NCBI GenBank assembly: GCA_002397315.1
Contig: DHAE01000029.1
Location: 24,837-82,855, forward strand
Origin: Comamonadaceae bacterium UBA4962
Lineage (GTDB): Bacteria > Pseudomonadota > Gammaproteobacteria > Burkholderiales > Burkholderiaceae_C
Length of the DNA: 58,019 nt
Direction: 5' to 3'
Made by a program: the position numbers and the translations under genes. Shown here one piece after another: positions 15,852-25,421 of this stretch (position 1 is its first letter; each line of letters begins with the position of its first letter). The notes below the pieces were generated by a model, which saw nothing but the letters and a program-made list of their open reading frames with translations, searched no databases and was not told the DNA's origin.

Positions 15852-18800
15852 ATGGCCCAGTTCTTCATCAACCGGCCCATCTTTGCGTGGGTCATCGCCA
15901 TCGTCATCATGCTCGCGGGCGCGATGTCGATCCGCAGCCTGCCGCTGGAGCAGTACCCCGACATCGCGCCGCCGCGCGTCTCCATCAGCGCCTCCTACAC
16001 GGGCGCATCGGCCAAGACGGTGGAGGAATCGGTCACGCAGGTGATCGAGCAGCAGCTCAAAGGCCTGGACAACCTCATCTACATGGGGTCGACCAGCGAC
16101 GCCTCGGGCAGCTCGCGCACCACCCTCACCTTCAACGCCGGCACCAACATCGACGTGGCGCAGGTGCAGGTGCAGAACAAGCTGCAGCAGGCCATGTCGC
16201 GCCTGCCGCCCGCCGTGCAGAGCCGCGGCGTGACGGTCACCAAGGGCGGCAACGACTACCTGATGATCGTCAGTTTCACCTCGCCCGATCCGTCGGTCAC
16301 GCAGGTGGACATCGGCGACTACATCTCCAGCAACCTGGTGGACGTGATCAGCCGCGTCGACGGCGTGGGCGACGTGGCGACCTTCGGCACGCCCTATGCG
16401 ATGCGCGTCTGGATGGACCCGGCCAAGCTCGAAAAGTATGCGCTGATGCCTTCCGACGTGGGCAGCGCGATCAATGCGCAGAACGCGCAGGTCTCGGCCG
16501 GGCAGCTGGGTGCCCTGCCCGCCGTGGGCGGGCAGCAACTCAACGCCACCATCACCGCGCGCAGCAAGCTGCAGAGCCGGGAAGAGTTCGAGAACATCGT
16601 GCTCAAGGTGGCCACCGACGGCTCGGTGGTGCGCCTGAAGGACGTCGCGCGCATCGAGCTCGGCGCGGAGAACCTCACCATCACCTCGCGGCTCAACGGG
16701 CGGCCCGGCGCGGGCATGGGCGTGGTGCTGGCCGACGGCGCCAACGCCACCGCGGTCGCCGAGGCGGTGAACGCCAAGATCGCCGAGCTGCAGCCCTTCT
16801 TCCCCTACCAGCTCAAACCGTTCACGAGCTACGACACCACGCCGTTCGTCGAGGCCTCGATCGACGAGGTGGTCAAGGCGCTGGCCGAGGCCATGGTGCT
16901 GGTGGTGCTGGTGATGTACCTTTTCCTGCAGAACTTCCGCGCCACGCTGATACCGGCCATCGCCGTGCCGGTGGTGCTGCTGGGCACCTTCGCGGTGCTG
17001 TCGGTCGCGGGCTATTCGATCAACACGCTCACCATGTTCGGCATGGTGCTGGCGATCGGCCTGCTGGTGGACGATGCGATCGTGGTGGTGGAGAACGTCG
17101 AGCGCGTGATGAGCGAAGAAGGGCTGCCGCCGAAGGAAGCCACCCGCAAATCGATGGCGGAGATCACGCCGGCCCTGGTGGGCATCGCGCTCACGCTGTC
17201 GGCGGTGTTCATCCCGATGGCGTTCTTCGGCGGCTCCACGGGCGTGATCTACCGGCAGTTCTCGATCACCGTGGTCTCGGCCATGGTGCTGTCGGTGCTG
17301 GTCGCGCTCACACTCACGCCGGCGCTCTGCGCCACGCTGCTCAAGCCCATTCCGAAGGGCGCGCACAGCCCGCACGGCGGAGCGCCGCGGCGCGGCCCGC
17401 TGGGCTGGTTGGACCGCTTCTTCACGGGCTTCAACCACCGTTTCGACCGCACGGCCGACGGCTACCAGCGCGGCGTGGGCCGCATCGTGCGCCGCGGCGG
17501 CCGCATGATGGTGGTCTACCTCCTCATCGTGGGCGGCATGGCGGTGCTGTTCATGCGCCTGCCCACCTCCTTCCTGCCCAACGAGGACCAGGGGGCCGTG
17601 CAGGTGCAGATCACGCTGCCCGCGGGCTCGTCCAACACGCGGCTGCAGGCGGTGATGGCCGAGGTGCAGAAATACTTCGCCGAGCAACCCGACGTGGTGA
17701 GCTTCAACTCCATCACCGGCGCCAATGGCGACCAGAGCTCCGCGCGCGGCTTCGTGCGCCTGAAGGACTGGAGCGAACGCACGGGCGCCGGACAGAGTGC
17801 CGACGCGATCGCGCGCAAGGCCACGCGCGATCTGCGCAAGATCCGCGACGCGCGCATCTTCGTGGTGCTGCCGCCGGCCGTGCGCGGCCTGGGCGCGAAC
17901 GCGGGTTTCAACTTCCAGCTCAAGGACCTGAACGGGCTGGGCCACGCGGCGCTGGTGGCCGCGCGCGACAAGGTGCTGAAGCTCGCCGCCGCGCGGCCCG
18001 AGCTCTCCAACCTGCGCAGCAACAACCCCGACGACACCGCGCAGCTCGGCGTGACCATCGACGATGCCAAGGCCGGCGCGCTGGGCCTGGCCACGGCCGA
18101 CATCAACAGCACGCTCTCGAGCGCGATCGGCGGCACCTACGTGAACGACTTCCTCAACAAGGGCCGCGTCAAGCGCGTCTACATGCAGGGCGACGCGCCC
18201 TACCGCATGCTGCCGCAGGACATCGGGCCCTGGACGGTACGCAACAACCAGGGGCAGATGGTGCCGTTCACCGCGTTCTCGTCCACCAACTGGACGTACG
18301 GATCGCCCCAGCTGCAGCGCTACAACGGCAGCCCGAGCTACGAGTTCGTGGGCGACGCGGCCCCGGGCGTGAGTTCGGGCGCGGCCATGGCGGCGGTGGA
18401 CGAGATCATGAAGGAAATGCCGCCCGGCATCGGCTACGAGTGGACGGGCGCCTCCTACCAGGAGCGGCTCTCGGGCTCGCAGGCGCCGCTGCTCTATGCG
18501 ATCTCCATCCTGTTCGTGTTCCTGTGCCTGGCCGCGCTGTACGAGAGCTGGTCGGTGCCGTTCTCGGTGATCCTGGTGGTGCCGCTGGGCATCGTGGGTG
18601 CGCTGCTGGGCATCGGCATCCGCGGGCTGTCGAACGACGTGTACTTCCAGGTGGGGCTGCTCACCACCGTGGGGCTGGCCTCGAAGAACGCGATCCTGAT
18701 CGTGGAGTTCGCCACGCAGTTGCAGGCGGCCGGGCGCAGCGTGATCGACGCCACGCTCGAGGCCGTGCGGCTGCGGCTGCGGCCCATCCTGATGACCTCG

Positions 18801-19004
18801 CTGGCCTTCGGCTTCGGCGTGCTGCCGCTGGCGATCGGCACCGGCGCGGGCGCGGGCGGGCGCCAGGCGATCGGCACCGCGGTGCTGGGCGGCATGGTGT
18901 CGGCCACGGTGCTGGGCATCTTCTTCGTGCCGGTGTTCTTCGTGCTGATCCGCGGCTTCTTCGCGGGCCGCGCTTCCCGTACCGCCTCCGGAGCTTCCGC
19001 ATGA
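15852..19004 (+). CDS. RND multidrug efflux inner-membrane pump (HAE1; AcrB/MexB type)
   Basis: A 1050-residue proton-driven trimeric transporter. N-terminus MAQFFINRPIFAWVIAIVIM is the canonical first helix. The proton-relay Asp pair is Asp407-Asp408 in GLLVDDAIVVVENVERVM, the same numbering as AcrB. Two large periplasmic loops (about 40-335 and 560-870) flank two sets of transmembrane helices; GPAGSS-like and FFVPVFFVLIRG motifs close the protein. Length matches the family. The gene begins seven bases after the adaptor stop and its TGA overlaps the ATG of the outer-membrane factor gene, so the three form a complete tripartite operon. Substrates cannot be predicted from sequence. Confidence 0.96.
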   Translation: MAQFFINRPIFAWVIAIVIMLAGAMSIRSLPLEQYPDIAPPRVSISASYTGASAKTVEESVTQVIEQQLKGLDNLIYMGSTSDASGSSRTTLTFNAGTNIDVAQVQVQNKLQQAMSRLPPAVQSRGVTVTKGGNDYLMIVSFTSPDPSVTQVDIGDYISSNLVDVISRVDGVGDVATFGTPYAMRVWMDPAKLEKYALMPSDVGSAINAQNAQVSAGQLGALPAVGGQQLNATITARSKLQSREEFENIVLKVATDGSVVRLKDVARIELGAENLTITSRLNGRPGAGMGVVLADGANATAVAEAVNAKIAELQPFFPYQLKPFTSYDTTPFVEASIDEVVKALAEAMVLVVLVMYLFLQNFRATLIPAIAVPVVLLGTFAVLSVAGYSINTLTMFGMVLAIGLLVDDAIVVVENVERVMSEEGLPPKEATRKSMAEITPALVGIALTLSAVFIPMAFFGGSTGVIYRQFSITVVSAMVLSVLVALTLTPALCATLLKPIPKGAHSPHGGAPRRGPLGWLDRFFTGFNHRFDRTADGYQRGVGRIVRRGGRMMVVYLLIVGGMAVLFMRLPTSFLPNEDQGAVQVQITLPAGSSNTRLQAVMAEVQKYFAEQPDVVSFNSITGANGDQSSARGFVRLKDWSERTGAGQSADAIARKATRDLRKIRDARIFVVLPPAVRGLGANAGFNFQLKDLNGLGHAALVAARDKVLKLAAARPELSNLRSNNPDDTAQLGVTIDDAKAGALGLATADINSTLSSAIGGTYVNDFLNKGRVKRVYMQGDAPYRMLPQDIGPWTVRNNQGQMVPFTAFSSTNWTYGSPQLQRYNGSPSYEFVGDAAPGVSSGAAMAAVDEIMKEMPPGIGYEWTGASYQERLSGSQAPLLYAISILFVFLCLAALYESWSVPFSVILVVPLGIVGALLGIGIRGLSNDVYFQVGLLTTVGLASKNAILIVEFATQLQAAGRSVIDATLEAVRLRLRPILMTSLAFGFGVLPLAIGTGAGAGGRQAIGTAVLGGMVSATVLGIFFVPVFFVLIRGFFAGRASRTASGASA

Positions 19005-20644
19005 TGCGCCGCGCACTTGTTCCGCCGACCCTTGCCGCCACCACGCCCGCACCGTGCGTGCGCCCGGCCGCGACCGCCCTGGCCCTGGCGGCCGCCCTGC
19101 TCGCCGCGGGCTGCGCCAACCTCGCACCGCCCTACCAGGCGCCTGCGCTGCCCGTGCCCGCCACGCTGGAGGGTGCGGCGGCGCCGCAGGCAGCAGCGGT
19201 ACCGCCCGCAGATGCGCAGGCACCCGCCGCCGACATCGGCAACCTGCCCTGGGAATCGTTCATCACCGAACCCCGGCTGCGCGGCGTGATCGCCCAATCC
19301 CTTGCGGCCAACCGCGACCTGCGCGTGGCCGCGCTCGCCATCGAGCGGGCCCGGGCCCAGTACGGCGTCAGCCGCGCGGACCTGTTCCCCTCGGTGGCGG
19401 CCACCGGGGCGGGCAGCCGCAGCCGCACGGCCGACGACCTCACCGCCGCGGGCCGCGCCAACACGGGCGGCCAGTACAACGCGCAGATCGGCTTCGCGAG
19501 CTACGAGATCGACTTCTTCGGCCGCGTGCGCAACCTGAACGACGCCGCGCTGCAGGAGTTCTTGCGCGTGGGCGAGAACGCACGCAGCGTGCGCCTCTCC
19601 CTGATCGCCGACGTGGCCGGCGCCTGGCTCACGCTGGATGCCGACGCGCGCCGCCTGCTGCTGGCGCGCGAAACCCTGCGCACGCGGGAGCAGTCGCTGT
19701 CGCTCGCCCGGCAGAGCTACGAGCGCGGCGCGACCTCGGGCCTGGCGCTCGCGCAGACGCAGACCACCGTGGACACCGCCCGCGCCGATGCCGCCGCGGC
19801 CTCCGCCCAGATCGCGCGGGACCGCAATGCGCTGCAACTGCTCGCGGGCGGCCCGGTGGCCGATGCGCTGCTGCCGCCCAGCGCGGTGGAGGCCTTCGCT
19901 CAGCCGCGGCAGGACGGGGCGGCGAACGGCGCTGCCAGCGTGCCCGCCCCGGCCGCCACCGATCCCGCGCGCGCGGGCGCCCAGGCCGGCAGCCCCGATC
20001 CCGCGCGCTGGCAGCGCCCCGCGCCCAGCATCGCGCCGCTGCTCGACGTGCCCGCCGCCCTGCCCTCCAGCGCGCTGCTGCGCCGCCCGGACATCCAGGC
20101 CGCCGAGCGCTCATTGCAGGGCAGCTACGCCAGCATCGGCGCCGCGCGCGCCGCGTTCTTCCCGTCGATCACGCTCACGACCAGCGTGGGCACGGCCAGC
20201 AACCAACTCTCCGGCCTGTTCGGCGCGGGCAACGGCACCTGGAGCTTCGCCCCGCAGATCCGCCTGCCGATCTTCGATGGCGGCCGGAACCGGGCCAATC
20301 TGCGCGTGGCCGAGGTGGCGCGCGAGACCGCGGTCGCGCAGTACGACAAGGCCGTGCAGACCGCCTTCCGCGAAGCCGCCGATGCCCTGGCCGACCGCGC
20401 CACGCTGCAGGAGCGGCTGCAGGCCCAGACCTCGCTCGTCGCCAACACCCAGCGCGCGCTGGACCTCACGCTGGCACGCTGGCGGCTCGGCGCGGACAGC
20501 TACCTCGCGGTGCTGGATGCGCAGCGCTCGCTCTACACCGCGCAACAGGGTTTGATCGGCCTGCAGTTGACGGAGCAGGTGAACCGGGTGACGCTCTACA
20601 AGGTGCTCGGAGGGTGGAGCGCGGACCCGGACGGCAGCCGCTGA
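19001..20644 (+). CDS. Outer-membrane efflux lipoprotein (OprM/NodT type)
   Basis: A protein of about 547 residues. Signal and lipobox: hydrophobic ALALAAALLAAGC at about residues 26-38, so the mature protein is lipid-anchored at Cys38. Two OEP repeats follow (about 90-290 and 360-540), with family motifs YEIDFFGRVRN in the first and PSITLTTSVGTASNQLSGLF and PIFDGGRNRANL in the second. It forms the trimeric channel-tunnel for the RND pump. A Pro/Ala-rich insertion of about 50 residues (near 305-350) between the repeats makes it longer than OprM (485). Start ATG at 19001 overlaps the pump stop; ATGATG leaves one alternative codon. Confidence 0.95.
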   Translation: MMRRALVPPTLAATTPAPCVRPAATALALAAALLAAGCANLAPPYQAPALPVPATLEGAAAPQAAAVPPADAQAPAADIGNLPWESFITEPRLRGVIAQSLAANRDLRVAALAIERARAQYGVSRADLFPSVAATGAGSRSRTADDLTAAGRANTGGQYNAQIGFASYEIDFFGRVRNLNDAALQEFLRVGENARSVRLSLIADVAGAWLTLDADARRLLLARETLRTREQSLSLARQSYERGATSGLALAQTQTTVDTARADAAAASAQIARDRNALQLLAGGPVADALLPPSAVEAFAQPRQDGAANGAASVPAPAATDPARAGAQAGSPDPARWQRPAPSIAPLLDVPAALPSSALLRRPDIQAAERSLQGSYASIGAARAAFFPSITLTTSVGTASNQLSGLFGAGNGTWSFAPQIRLPIFDGGRNRANLRVAEVARETAVAQYDKAVQTAFREAADALADRATLQERLQAQTSLVANTQRALDLTLARWRLGADSYLAVLDAQRSLYTAQQGLIGLQLTEQVNRVTLYKVLGGWSADPDGSR

Positions 20645-20681
20645 CCTCGCTCTGCCTCGGGGCGGCACTCTCAGGGCGCCA

Positions 20682-21161
20682 TCACGGGGCCGAGACGCGG
20701 ACCACGCTGACCGACGCCTCGGCGCAATCCACGCGGATCTGCCGGGCGCAGGTGCCGCCCGTGTCCTGCGAATGCACGGCGATGCCCCGGGCCTGCAGCG
20801 ACTGGAGCGCGGCCTCCACGTTGAGCGCGCCCACCACCGGCGTGCGCTGGCCGGCGGTCCCGCCCTCGCGCATGCTGGCTCCGCCGGCCAGGTGGGCCTC
20901 GATGTGCGCATGGTCCGCGGACTCCGCCTGCAGCCGCAGCAGCAGGGATTGCACCGCCTGGTCCACATAGCGCGCACCCGGGGGCATGCCCGGCCAGGGC
21001 GCCTGGGGCAGCAGGCAATGGGCCAGTGCGAACAGGTTGCGAGCCCTCCACACGAAGGCGATGCCGACGCACGAGCCCAGGGTGGCCTTCAGCAGATCGG
21101 GGGGCGTGCCGAGCGCCAGCTCCCCCATGCGCACGTGTACCGGATCGGGGCGGCCCGTCAT
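20682..21161 (-). CDS. cheD: CheD chemoreceptor glutamine deamidase
   Basis: A 159-residue CheD. The catalytic segment is KATLGSCVGIAF with Cys31 and Thr27, and the catalytic His48 is 17 residues on (ALAHCLLP), the same Cys-His spacing as in Thermotoga CheD. It hydrolyses specific Gln side chains of chemoreceptors to Glu and can also bind CheC-type phosphatases. It is the last gene of the receptor-CheW-CheR-CheD operon; its ATG overlaps the CheR stop by four bases. With CheR but no CheB here, receptor adaptation would need a methylesterase from elsewhere. Confidence 0.93.
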   Translation of the reverse strand: MTGRPDPVHVRMGELALGTPPDLLKATLGSCVGIAFVWRARNLFALAHCLLPQAPWPGMPPGARYVDQAVQSLLLRLQAESADHAHIEAHLAGGASMREGGTAGQRTPVVGALNVEAALQSLQARGIAVHSQDTGGTCARQIRVDCAEASVSVVRVSAP

Positions 21162-21985
21162 GCCGCCGTCCGCTCATAGATCTGCGGTTGCACGAACTGG
21201 AACGGCACGTCCATCGACGTGAGCGATTCCGATTCGCCGATGACCAGCGTGCCGCGCGCGCACAGCGACGGCGCCAGGTGGCGGACGACGGTGCGGATGT
21301 CCTCGGCGGTGAAGTAGATCAGCACGTTGCGCAGGAACACGATGTCGAAGTGGTCCCGCCACGGGGCGGGGGCCAGCAGGTTGTGCGGCTGGAAGGCCAT
21401 GCGCTGGCGCACCGGGGCCTCCAGCATGAAGTGGCCGGGCTGGCGGGCGGCATCGTGGCGCTCGAAGAGTTCGGGGTGGCTGGCGCGGAAGCCCGCCACC
21501 GAGGTGCCCGCATACCGGCCCGCGCGCGCCTGGTCCAGCACGCCCGTGCTGATGTCGGTACCGAGGATCTCGTAGGCGAATCCGGGATGCCGGCGGCGCG
21601 CTTCCTCGCAGCAGATCGCGATCGTGCAGGCCTCCTCGCCGGTTGACGCGGCCGCGGACCACACCCGCAGCGGCCGCCCGGCGCCCTGGCCGATCCAGGC
21701 GGGCAGGAAGACGTCGCTGAAGTACTGCCACACCTTGGGCGTGCGGAAGAACGCGGTCTGGTGCGTGGTCACCGCATCGATGAAGTGCGCGCGCTCGCCC
21801 GCGTGCCGCTCCAGGTGCTCCACATAGCCCGCATACGAGGGAATGGCCAGGCCGCGCATGCGCGGACGCAGCCGGGCCTGCAGCAGGGTCTTCTTGGCGT
21901 CGACCATGTGCACCCCGGTGTGCTCGCGCACCAGGCCCAGCAGGCGCCGCAGCGTCGCCTCGTCCATGCCGCCGAACTCAGGCAT
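21158..21985 (-). CDS. cheR: CheR chemoreceptor methyltransferase
   Basis: A 275-residue SAM-dependent methyltransferase that methylates receptor Glu residues. N-terminal all-helical domain about residues 8-75, then the Rossmann domain with HQTAFFRTP, the SAM-binding VWSAAASTGEEACTIAI, the acidic LGTDIS at the end of the next strand and FLRNVLIYF. All are hallmark CheR motifs. No TPR extension. The start at 21985 overlaps the upstream CheW gene by eight bases, so the genes are translated as a chain. Confidence 0.95.
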   Translation of the reverse strand: MPEFGGMDEATLRRLLGLVREHTGVHMVDAKKTLLQARLRPRMRGLAIPSYAGYVEHLERHAGERAHFIDAVTTHQTAFFRTPKVWQYFSDVFLPAWIGQGAGRPLRVWSAAASTGEEACTIAICCEEARRRHPGFAYEILGTDISTGVLDQARAGRYAGTSVAGFRASHPELFERHDAARQPGHFMLEAPVRQRMAFQPHNLLAPAPWRDHFDIVFLRNVLIYFTAEDIRTVVRHLAPSLCARGTLVIGESESLTSMDVPFQFVQPQIYERTAA

Positions 21986-23531
21986 CGGCCATGTCCGACT
22001 CCAGCTCGCCGATGGTCTCGAAGATGCGGGCGGCGTCCAGCGTCAGCACGTGGGCGGGCTGCTGGCTTTCGTCGGTGGTCTCCAGCACTTCGGCGACGTG
22101 GTGGCGGGTGCGGGCGGTGAGCGCGTTGCGCATCAGCGTGGGCACGGGGTACTTGCCGCGCGCATCGATGTGCACGATGCTGCGCACCCGGTCCACCTGC
22201 AGCCCCAGCAGGGTGTCGCCCTGCTCCAGCACCACCACCTTCGGCTCCAGCACCTCGTCCGGCGGCGGCTCGCCCATCTGGTAGAAGCGGCGCACGTCCA
22301 CCACGGTCACCAGCCGGCCGCGCAGGTTGTACATGCCGCGGACGAAGTCCGGCGCCCCGGGCACGGGAATCAGGCCCTGGCCGCAGTCGATGATCTCGCG
22401 CACGTCGTGCATCGGCAGGCCGAAGGCCTGCTTCGAGTCGAACCACAGGTAGGTCTGGCGCGCGCCGGCCTGCCGATCGGAGGACCGCGCCTGCCGATCG
22501 CGGGAAGCGAACAGGCTGCTGTGCTGTCCGGAGATGCGGGCGATCTCGCCGTGGTCCAGCACGCCCTGGCTGTCGAGCAGGAACACGTGGCCGCGCTCCT
22601 CCAGATCGAGGCAGCCCACGAACATGCCGGCGCGGTGGCGCGTGAGCACGGGAACGTGCATCACGTCCTCTTCGGCATAGGTGACGATCGCCTCGACGCT
22701 GTCGACCAGCAGGCCGACATGCATCGCGCCGGCCTTCAGCACGACGATGCGCTGTTCATCGGCCTGCCCGCTATCCCCGTCGCCGCCGGCTTCGGAATCG
22801 CCCGCATCGGCGGCGGGAATCTGCAGCAGGTCCCTGAAGCGCACCACGGGCACGACGTCGTCGCGGATGTGCATCACGCCCGCGCACAGCTCGTCCTGCA
22901 CGGGGGAGCGCTCGACGCCGCGCGCCTGCACGATCTCGTGCACCCCGTGGATGCCGAAAGCGAGCAGCAGATTGCCGACGCGGAAGGTGATGCAGCGCTT
23001 GCGGGTGCGCTGCGCCCGCGAGGCTTCGGCCCCGCCGGCCGCATGGCCGACGCGCGGCACGTTCTCGATCGCCACCAGCCGGGCCAGGTCCAGCACGCGC
23101 ACCAGATCGCCGCGGATCTTGAGCACGCCCGCGACCACGTGGTGCACGGAGCTGTCCTGGTAGCTGAACAGCGTGCGCTCGTCGCCGCGCGGGCGCATCA
23201 CCCGGCGCGTGTCGTCGAACAGCAGCCCCAGCCGGACGCCCTGGTGCTGGACGATCACCACCTTGGGATCCTGCGGCCCGGCATCGCCGTCCAGGCCCAT
23301 CAGGCGCCGCATGTCGAGCATGGGAACGATGGAGCCGCGCAGGTTGAAGACGCCCCGCACGAAGTCGGGCGCCAGGGGCATCGGCACGACCTTGTCCGGC
23401 AGGTTGACGGCCTCCTGGACGTGCCGTACGTCGACGGCGAACTCTTCCTCGCCGAGCGTGAAGGATGCGTAGACGGCCTGCCCGGTGGATGCCGGAGGGG
23501 CCGCCGCCGGTGTATGCGGCGTACTGCTCAA
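21978..23531 (-). CDS. cheW: Triple CheW-domain scaffold protein, TTG start
   Basis: A 517-residue protein made of three CheW domains (about 18-160, 175-330 and 350-500). The first and third share the CheW signatures (PDFVRGVFNLRGSIVPMLD and PDFVRGMYNLRGRLVTVVD). The second is more divergent (AGVMHIRDDVVPVVRFRDL) and followed by an acidic linker. Ordinary CheW has one domain of about 150 residues, so this is a multi-valent coupling protein. No ATG is available near the conserved N-terminus. The TTG at 23529-23531 is chosen because AGGAGA lies six bases before it and the protein then starts just ahead of domain 1. It follows the receptor gene by 23 bases and overlaps cheR. Confidence 0.9.
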   Translation of the reverse strand: MSSTPHTPAAAPPASTGQAVYASFTLGEEEFAVDVRHVQEAVNLPDKVVPMPLAPDFVRGVFNLRGSIVPMLDMRRLMGLDGDAGPQDPKVVIVQHQGVRLGLLFDDTRRVMRPRGDERTLFSYQDSSVHHVVAGVLKIRGDLVRVLDLARLVAIENVPRVGHAAGGAEASRAQRTRKRCITFRVGNLLLAFGIHGVHEIVQARGVERSPVQDELCAGVMHIRDDVVPVVRFRDLLQIPAADAGDSEAGGDGDSGQADEQRIVVLKAGAMHVGLLVDSVEAIVTYAEEDVMHVPVLTRHRAGMFVGCLDLEERGHVFLLDSQGVLDHGEIARISGQHSSLFASRDRQARSSDRQAGARQTYLWFDSKQAFGLPMHDVREIIDCGQGLIPVPGAPDFVRGMYNLRGRLVTVVDVRRFYQMGEPPPDEVLEPKVVVLEQGDTLLGLQVDRVRSIVHIDARGKYPVPTLMRNALTARTRHHVAEVLETTDESQQPAHVLTLDAARIFETIGELESDMADA

Positions 23532-23554
23532 AGCTGCTCTCCTCGGGCGGCAGG

Positions 23555-25216
23555 TCAGCCCTTGGCCTTGAAGTCGGCGAAGGCGGCGTTCAGGCGCTGC
23601 GCTCCGCCGTCGAGGTCGCGGCACGCCATGTCGATGCCCTCCGACGCGGAAGCCGCCTTCTCGGTCTCTTCGGCGATGTGCTGGATGGCGTCGCCGATCA
23701 TCTTGACCGCGCCCAGTTGCTCCTCGGCGGCGCTGGACACCTCGGAGATCGCCTGGCCGGTCTGGCGGATGCTCTTGACGATCTTGGTGAACGCCTCGCC
23801 CGCCTGCTTGGAGACGTCGCTGCCCTGCACGATCAGCTTCACGGAGCCGTTGATCAGCTTGGAGATTTCCTTCGTCGCCTGGGACGAACGCTCGGCCAGC
23901 TTGCGCACCTCGTCGGCCACCACCGAGAAGCCCAGGCCGTGTTCGCCGGCGCGGGCGGCCTCGATGGCCGCGTTGAAGGCCAGCATGTTGGTCTGGCTCG
24001 CGATCTCGCTGATGACCTTGACGATCTCGGACATGTCCTCCGACGAACGGCCGAGCACTTCCATCGACTCGATGGCCTTGTTGATCGCCTGGGCGCCCTG
24101 CTCGGCCTCTTCCTGCGTGTGGCGCGCGACGGAATCGGTGCCCTTGGCGTTCTGCGCGATGCTGTGGATCGACGCCGTCAGTTCCTCGATCGAGGCATTC
24201 ATCTCCTCGGTGGTGGCGCACAGCGCCTGCGCGCCGGTGGACACGGCGCCCGACTTGCCGAGGATGCCGCGCGTCTGTTCCGACAGGCTCTCGACGAGCG
24301 AGCCGATGGAGCGGTCCAGGTCTTCGGCCCGGCGCTTCTCGTCGTCGATGTCCTTGAGCGAACCGGCCACGCGCAGCGGGTTGCCCTCGGCATCGCGCAG
24401 CGTGGTGCCGCGCGCGCGGAACCAGCGGTACTCGCCCGAGCGCATCTTGCAGCGGTACTCCAGGTCGTAGGGCGTCTTGCCCGTCTTGTCCATCAGATGG
24501 GCACCGAAGGCCTCGAACGTCGGGCCGCTGTCCTCGGGGTGCAGCAGCGAACCCCAGCTGTCGAGCACGTTCGGGAAGTCGGTTTCGCTCTGGTAGCCCA
24601 GCAGCTTGCGGAACTGGTCGGACCACCAGAACGGCGTCTGCGGACCGATGTTGCCGTCGGCGGGGTATGCCATGTCCCACAGGCCTTCGCTGGCGCTCTG
24701 GTTCACGAGGTCGAAACGGATCAGCGCGCCGTCCAGCTCCGCCTTCTGGCGCTTTTCCTCGGTGATGTCTCTCAGCGAACCGGCCACGCGCAGCGGGTTG
24801 CCTTCGGCATCACGCAGCGTGGTGCCGCGCGCGCGGAACCAGCGGTACTCGCCCGAGCGCATCTTGCAGCGGTATTCCAAGTCGTAGGGCGTGTTGCCGG
24901 TCTTGTCGGTCAGGTGCGCGGCAAAGGCATCGAACGTCGGGCCACTGTCCTCGGGGTGCAGCAGCGAACCCCAGCTGTCGAGCACGTTCGGGAAGTCGGT
25001 TTCGTCCTGGTAACCGAGCAGTTTGCGGAACTGATCGGACCACCAGAACGGCGTCTGCGGACCGACGTTGCCATCGGCGGGGTATGTCATGTCCCACAGA
25101 CCTTCACTGGCGCTCTTGTTCACCAGATCGAAACGGATCAGGGCTTCGGCCAGTTCTTGCTCGACCTTGGAAGGCTGTTGGGAGGAGGTGGCGGCAGTCG
25201 CGGGGTGGTCGGACAT
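23555..25216 (-). CDS. Cytoplasmic chemoreceptor with duplicated PAS domains
   Basis: A 553-residue receptor without transmembrane segments. Two PAS domains (about 24-152 and 163-291) are nearly identical, sharing for example GPQTPFWWSDQFRKLLGYQ and FPNVLDSWGSLLHPEDSGPT, each with a PAC end (LRVAGSL-DI). The remainder is an MCP signalling domain with a tip ASQTNMLAFNAAIEAARAG. The PAS pair suggests sensing of a cytosolic or redox signal through a bound cofactor, which cannot be named from sequence. It heads the operon with the triple CheW, CheR and CheD genes. CheR/CheD in the operon imply that the receptor is methylated and deamidated. Confidence 0.93.
   Translation of the reverse strand: MSDHPATAATSSQQPSKVEQELAEALIRFDLVNKSASEGLWDMTYPADGNVGPQTPFWWSDQFRKLLGYQDETDFPNVLDSWGSLLHPEDSGPTFDAFAAHLTDKTGNTPYDLEYRCKMRSGEYRWFRARGTTLRDAEGNPLRVAGSLRDITEEKRQKAELDGALIRFDLVNQSASEGLWDMAYPADGNIGPQTPFWWSDQFRKLLGYQSETDFPNVLDSWGSLLHPEDSGPTFEAFGAHLMDKTGKTPYDLEYRCKMRSGEYRWFRARGTTLRDAEGNPLRVAGSLKDIDDEKRRAEDLDRSIGSLVESLSEQTRGILGKSGAVSTGAQALCATTEEMNASIEELTASIHSIAQNAKGTDSVARHTQEEAEQGAQAINKAIESMEVLGRSSEDMSEIVKVISEIASQTNMLAFNAAIEAARAGEHGLGFSVVADEVRKLAERSSQATKEISKLINGSVKLIVQGSDVSKQAGEAFTKIVKSIRQTGQAISEVSSAAEEQLGAVKMIGDAIQHIAEETEKAASASEGIDMACRDLDGGAQRLNAAFADFKAKG
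24357..25152 (-). repeat. Tandem DNA duplication encoding the two PAS domains
   Basis: Two direct copies, about 24357-24735 and 24774-25152, with a period of 417 bp (139 codons). Long stretches are identical at the nucleotide level including third positions, so the duplication is recent or kept uniform by gene conversion. Confidence 0.85.
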
Positions 25217-25421
25217 GGATTTCTGTAGTGTGGTATTGACAAATTCCCACGCACTAAACTGTCATTTCTTCGACATTGGCATGCAGGGCTTTCATCCAAC
25301 AAAAAGGATGCCACGGAAATGTCTCACAAATTGCTACAACTGATTTAAATATTAGCTATCGTCCTACGTGACGGAAAACCCACTCGGCCGTGAATTTCGG
25401 GGTGCCGCGCGATCACGCCTT

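Noticed and set aside
15887..19000. Very long open frame in the second plus-strand frame across the RND pump gene, continuing into the outer-membrane factor
   Set aside because: Only the part from 19001 has protein-like sequence (signal, lipobox, OEP repeats). The rest is the shadow of the pump gene in GC-rich DNA.
25217..25421. Search for a sigma-28 (FliA) promoter upstream of the PAS-PAS receptor
   Set aside because: The region is A/T-richer and must hold the promoter, but no TAAA...GCCGATAA pair with proper spacing was found.
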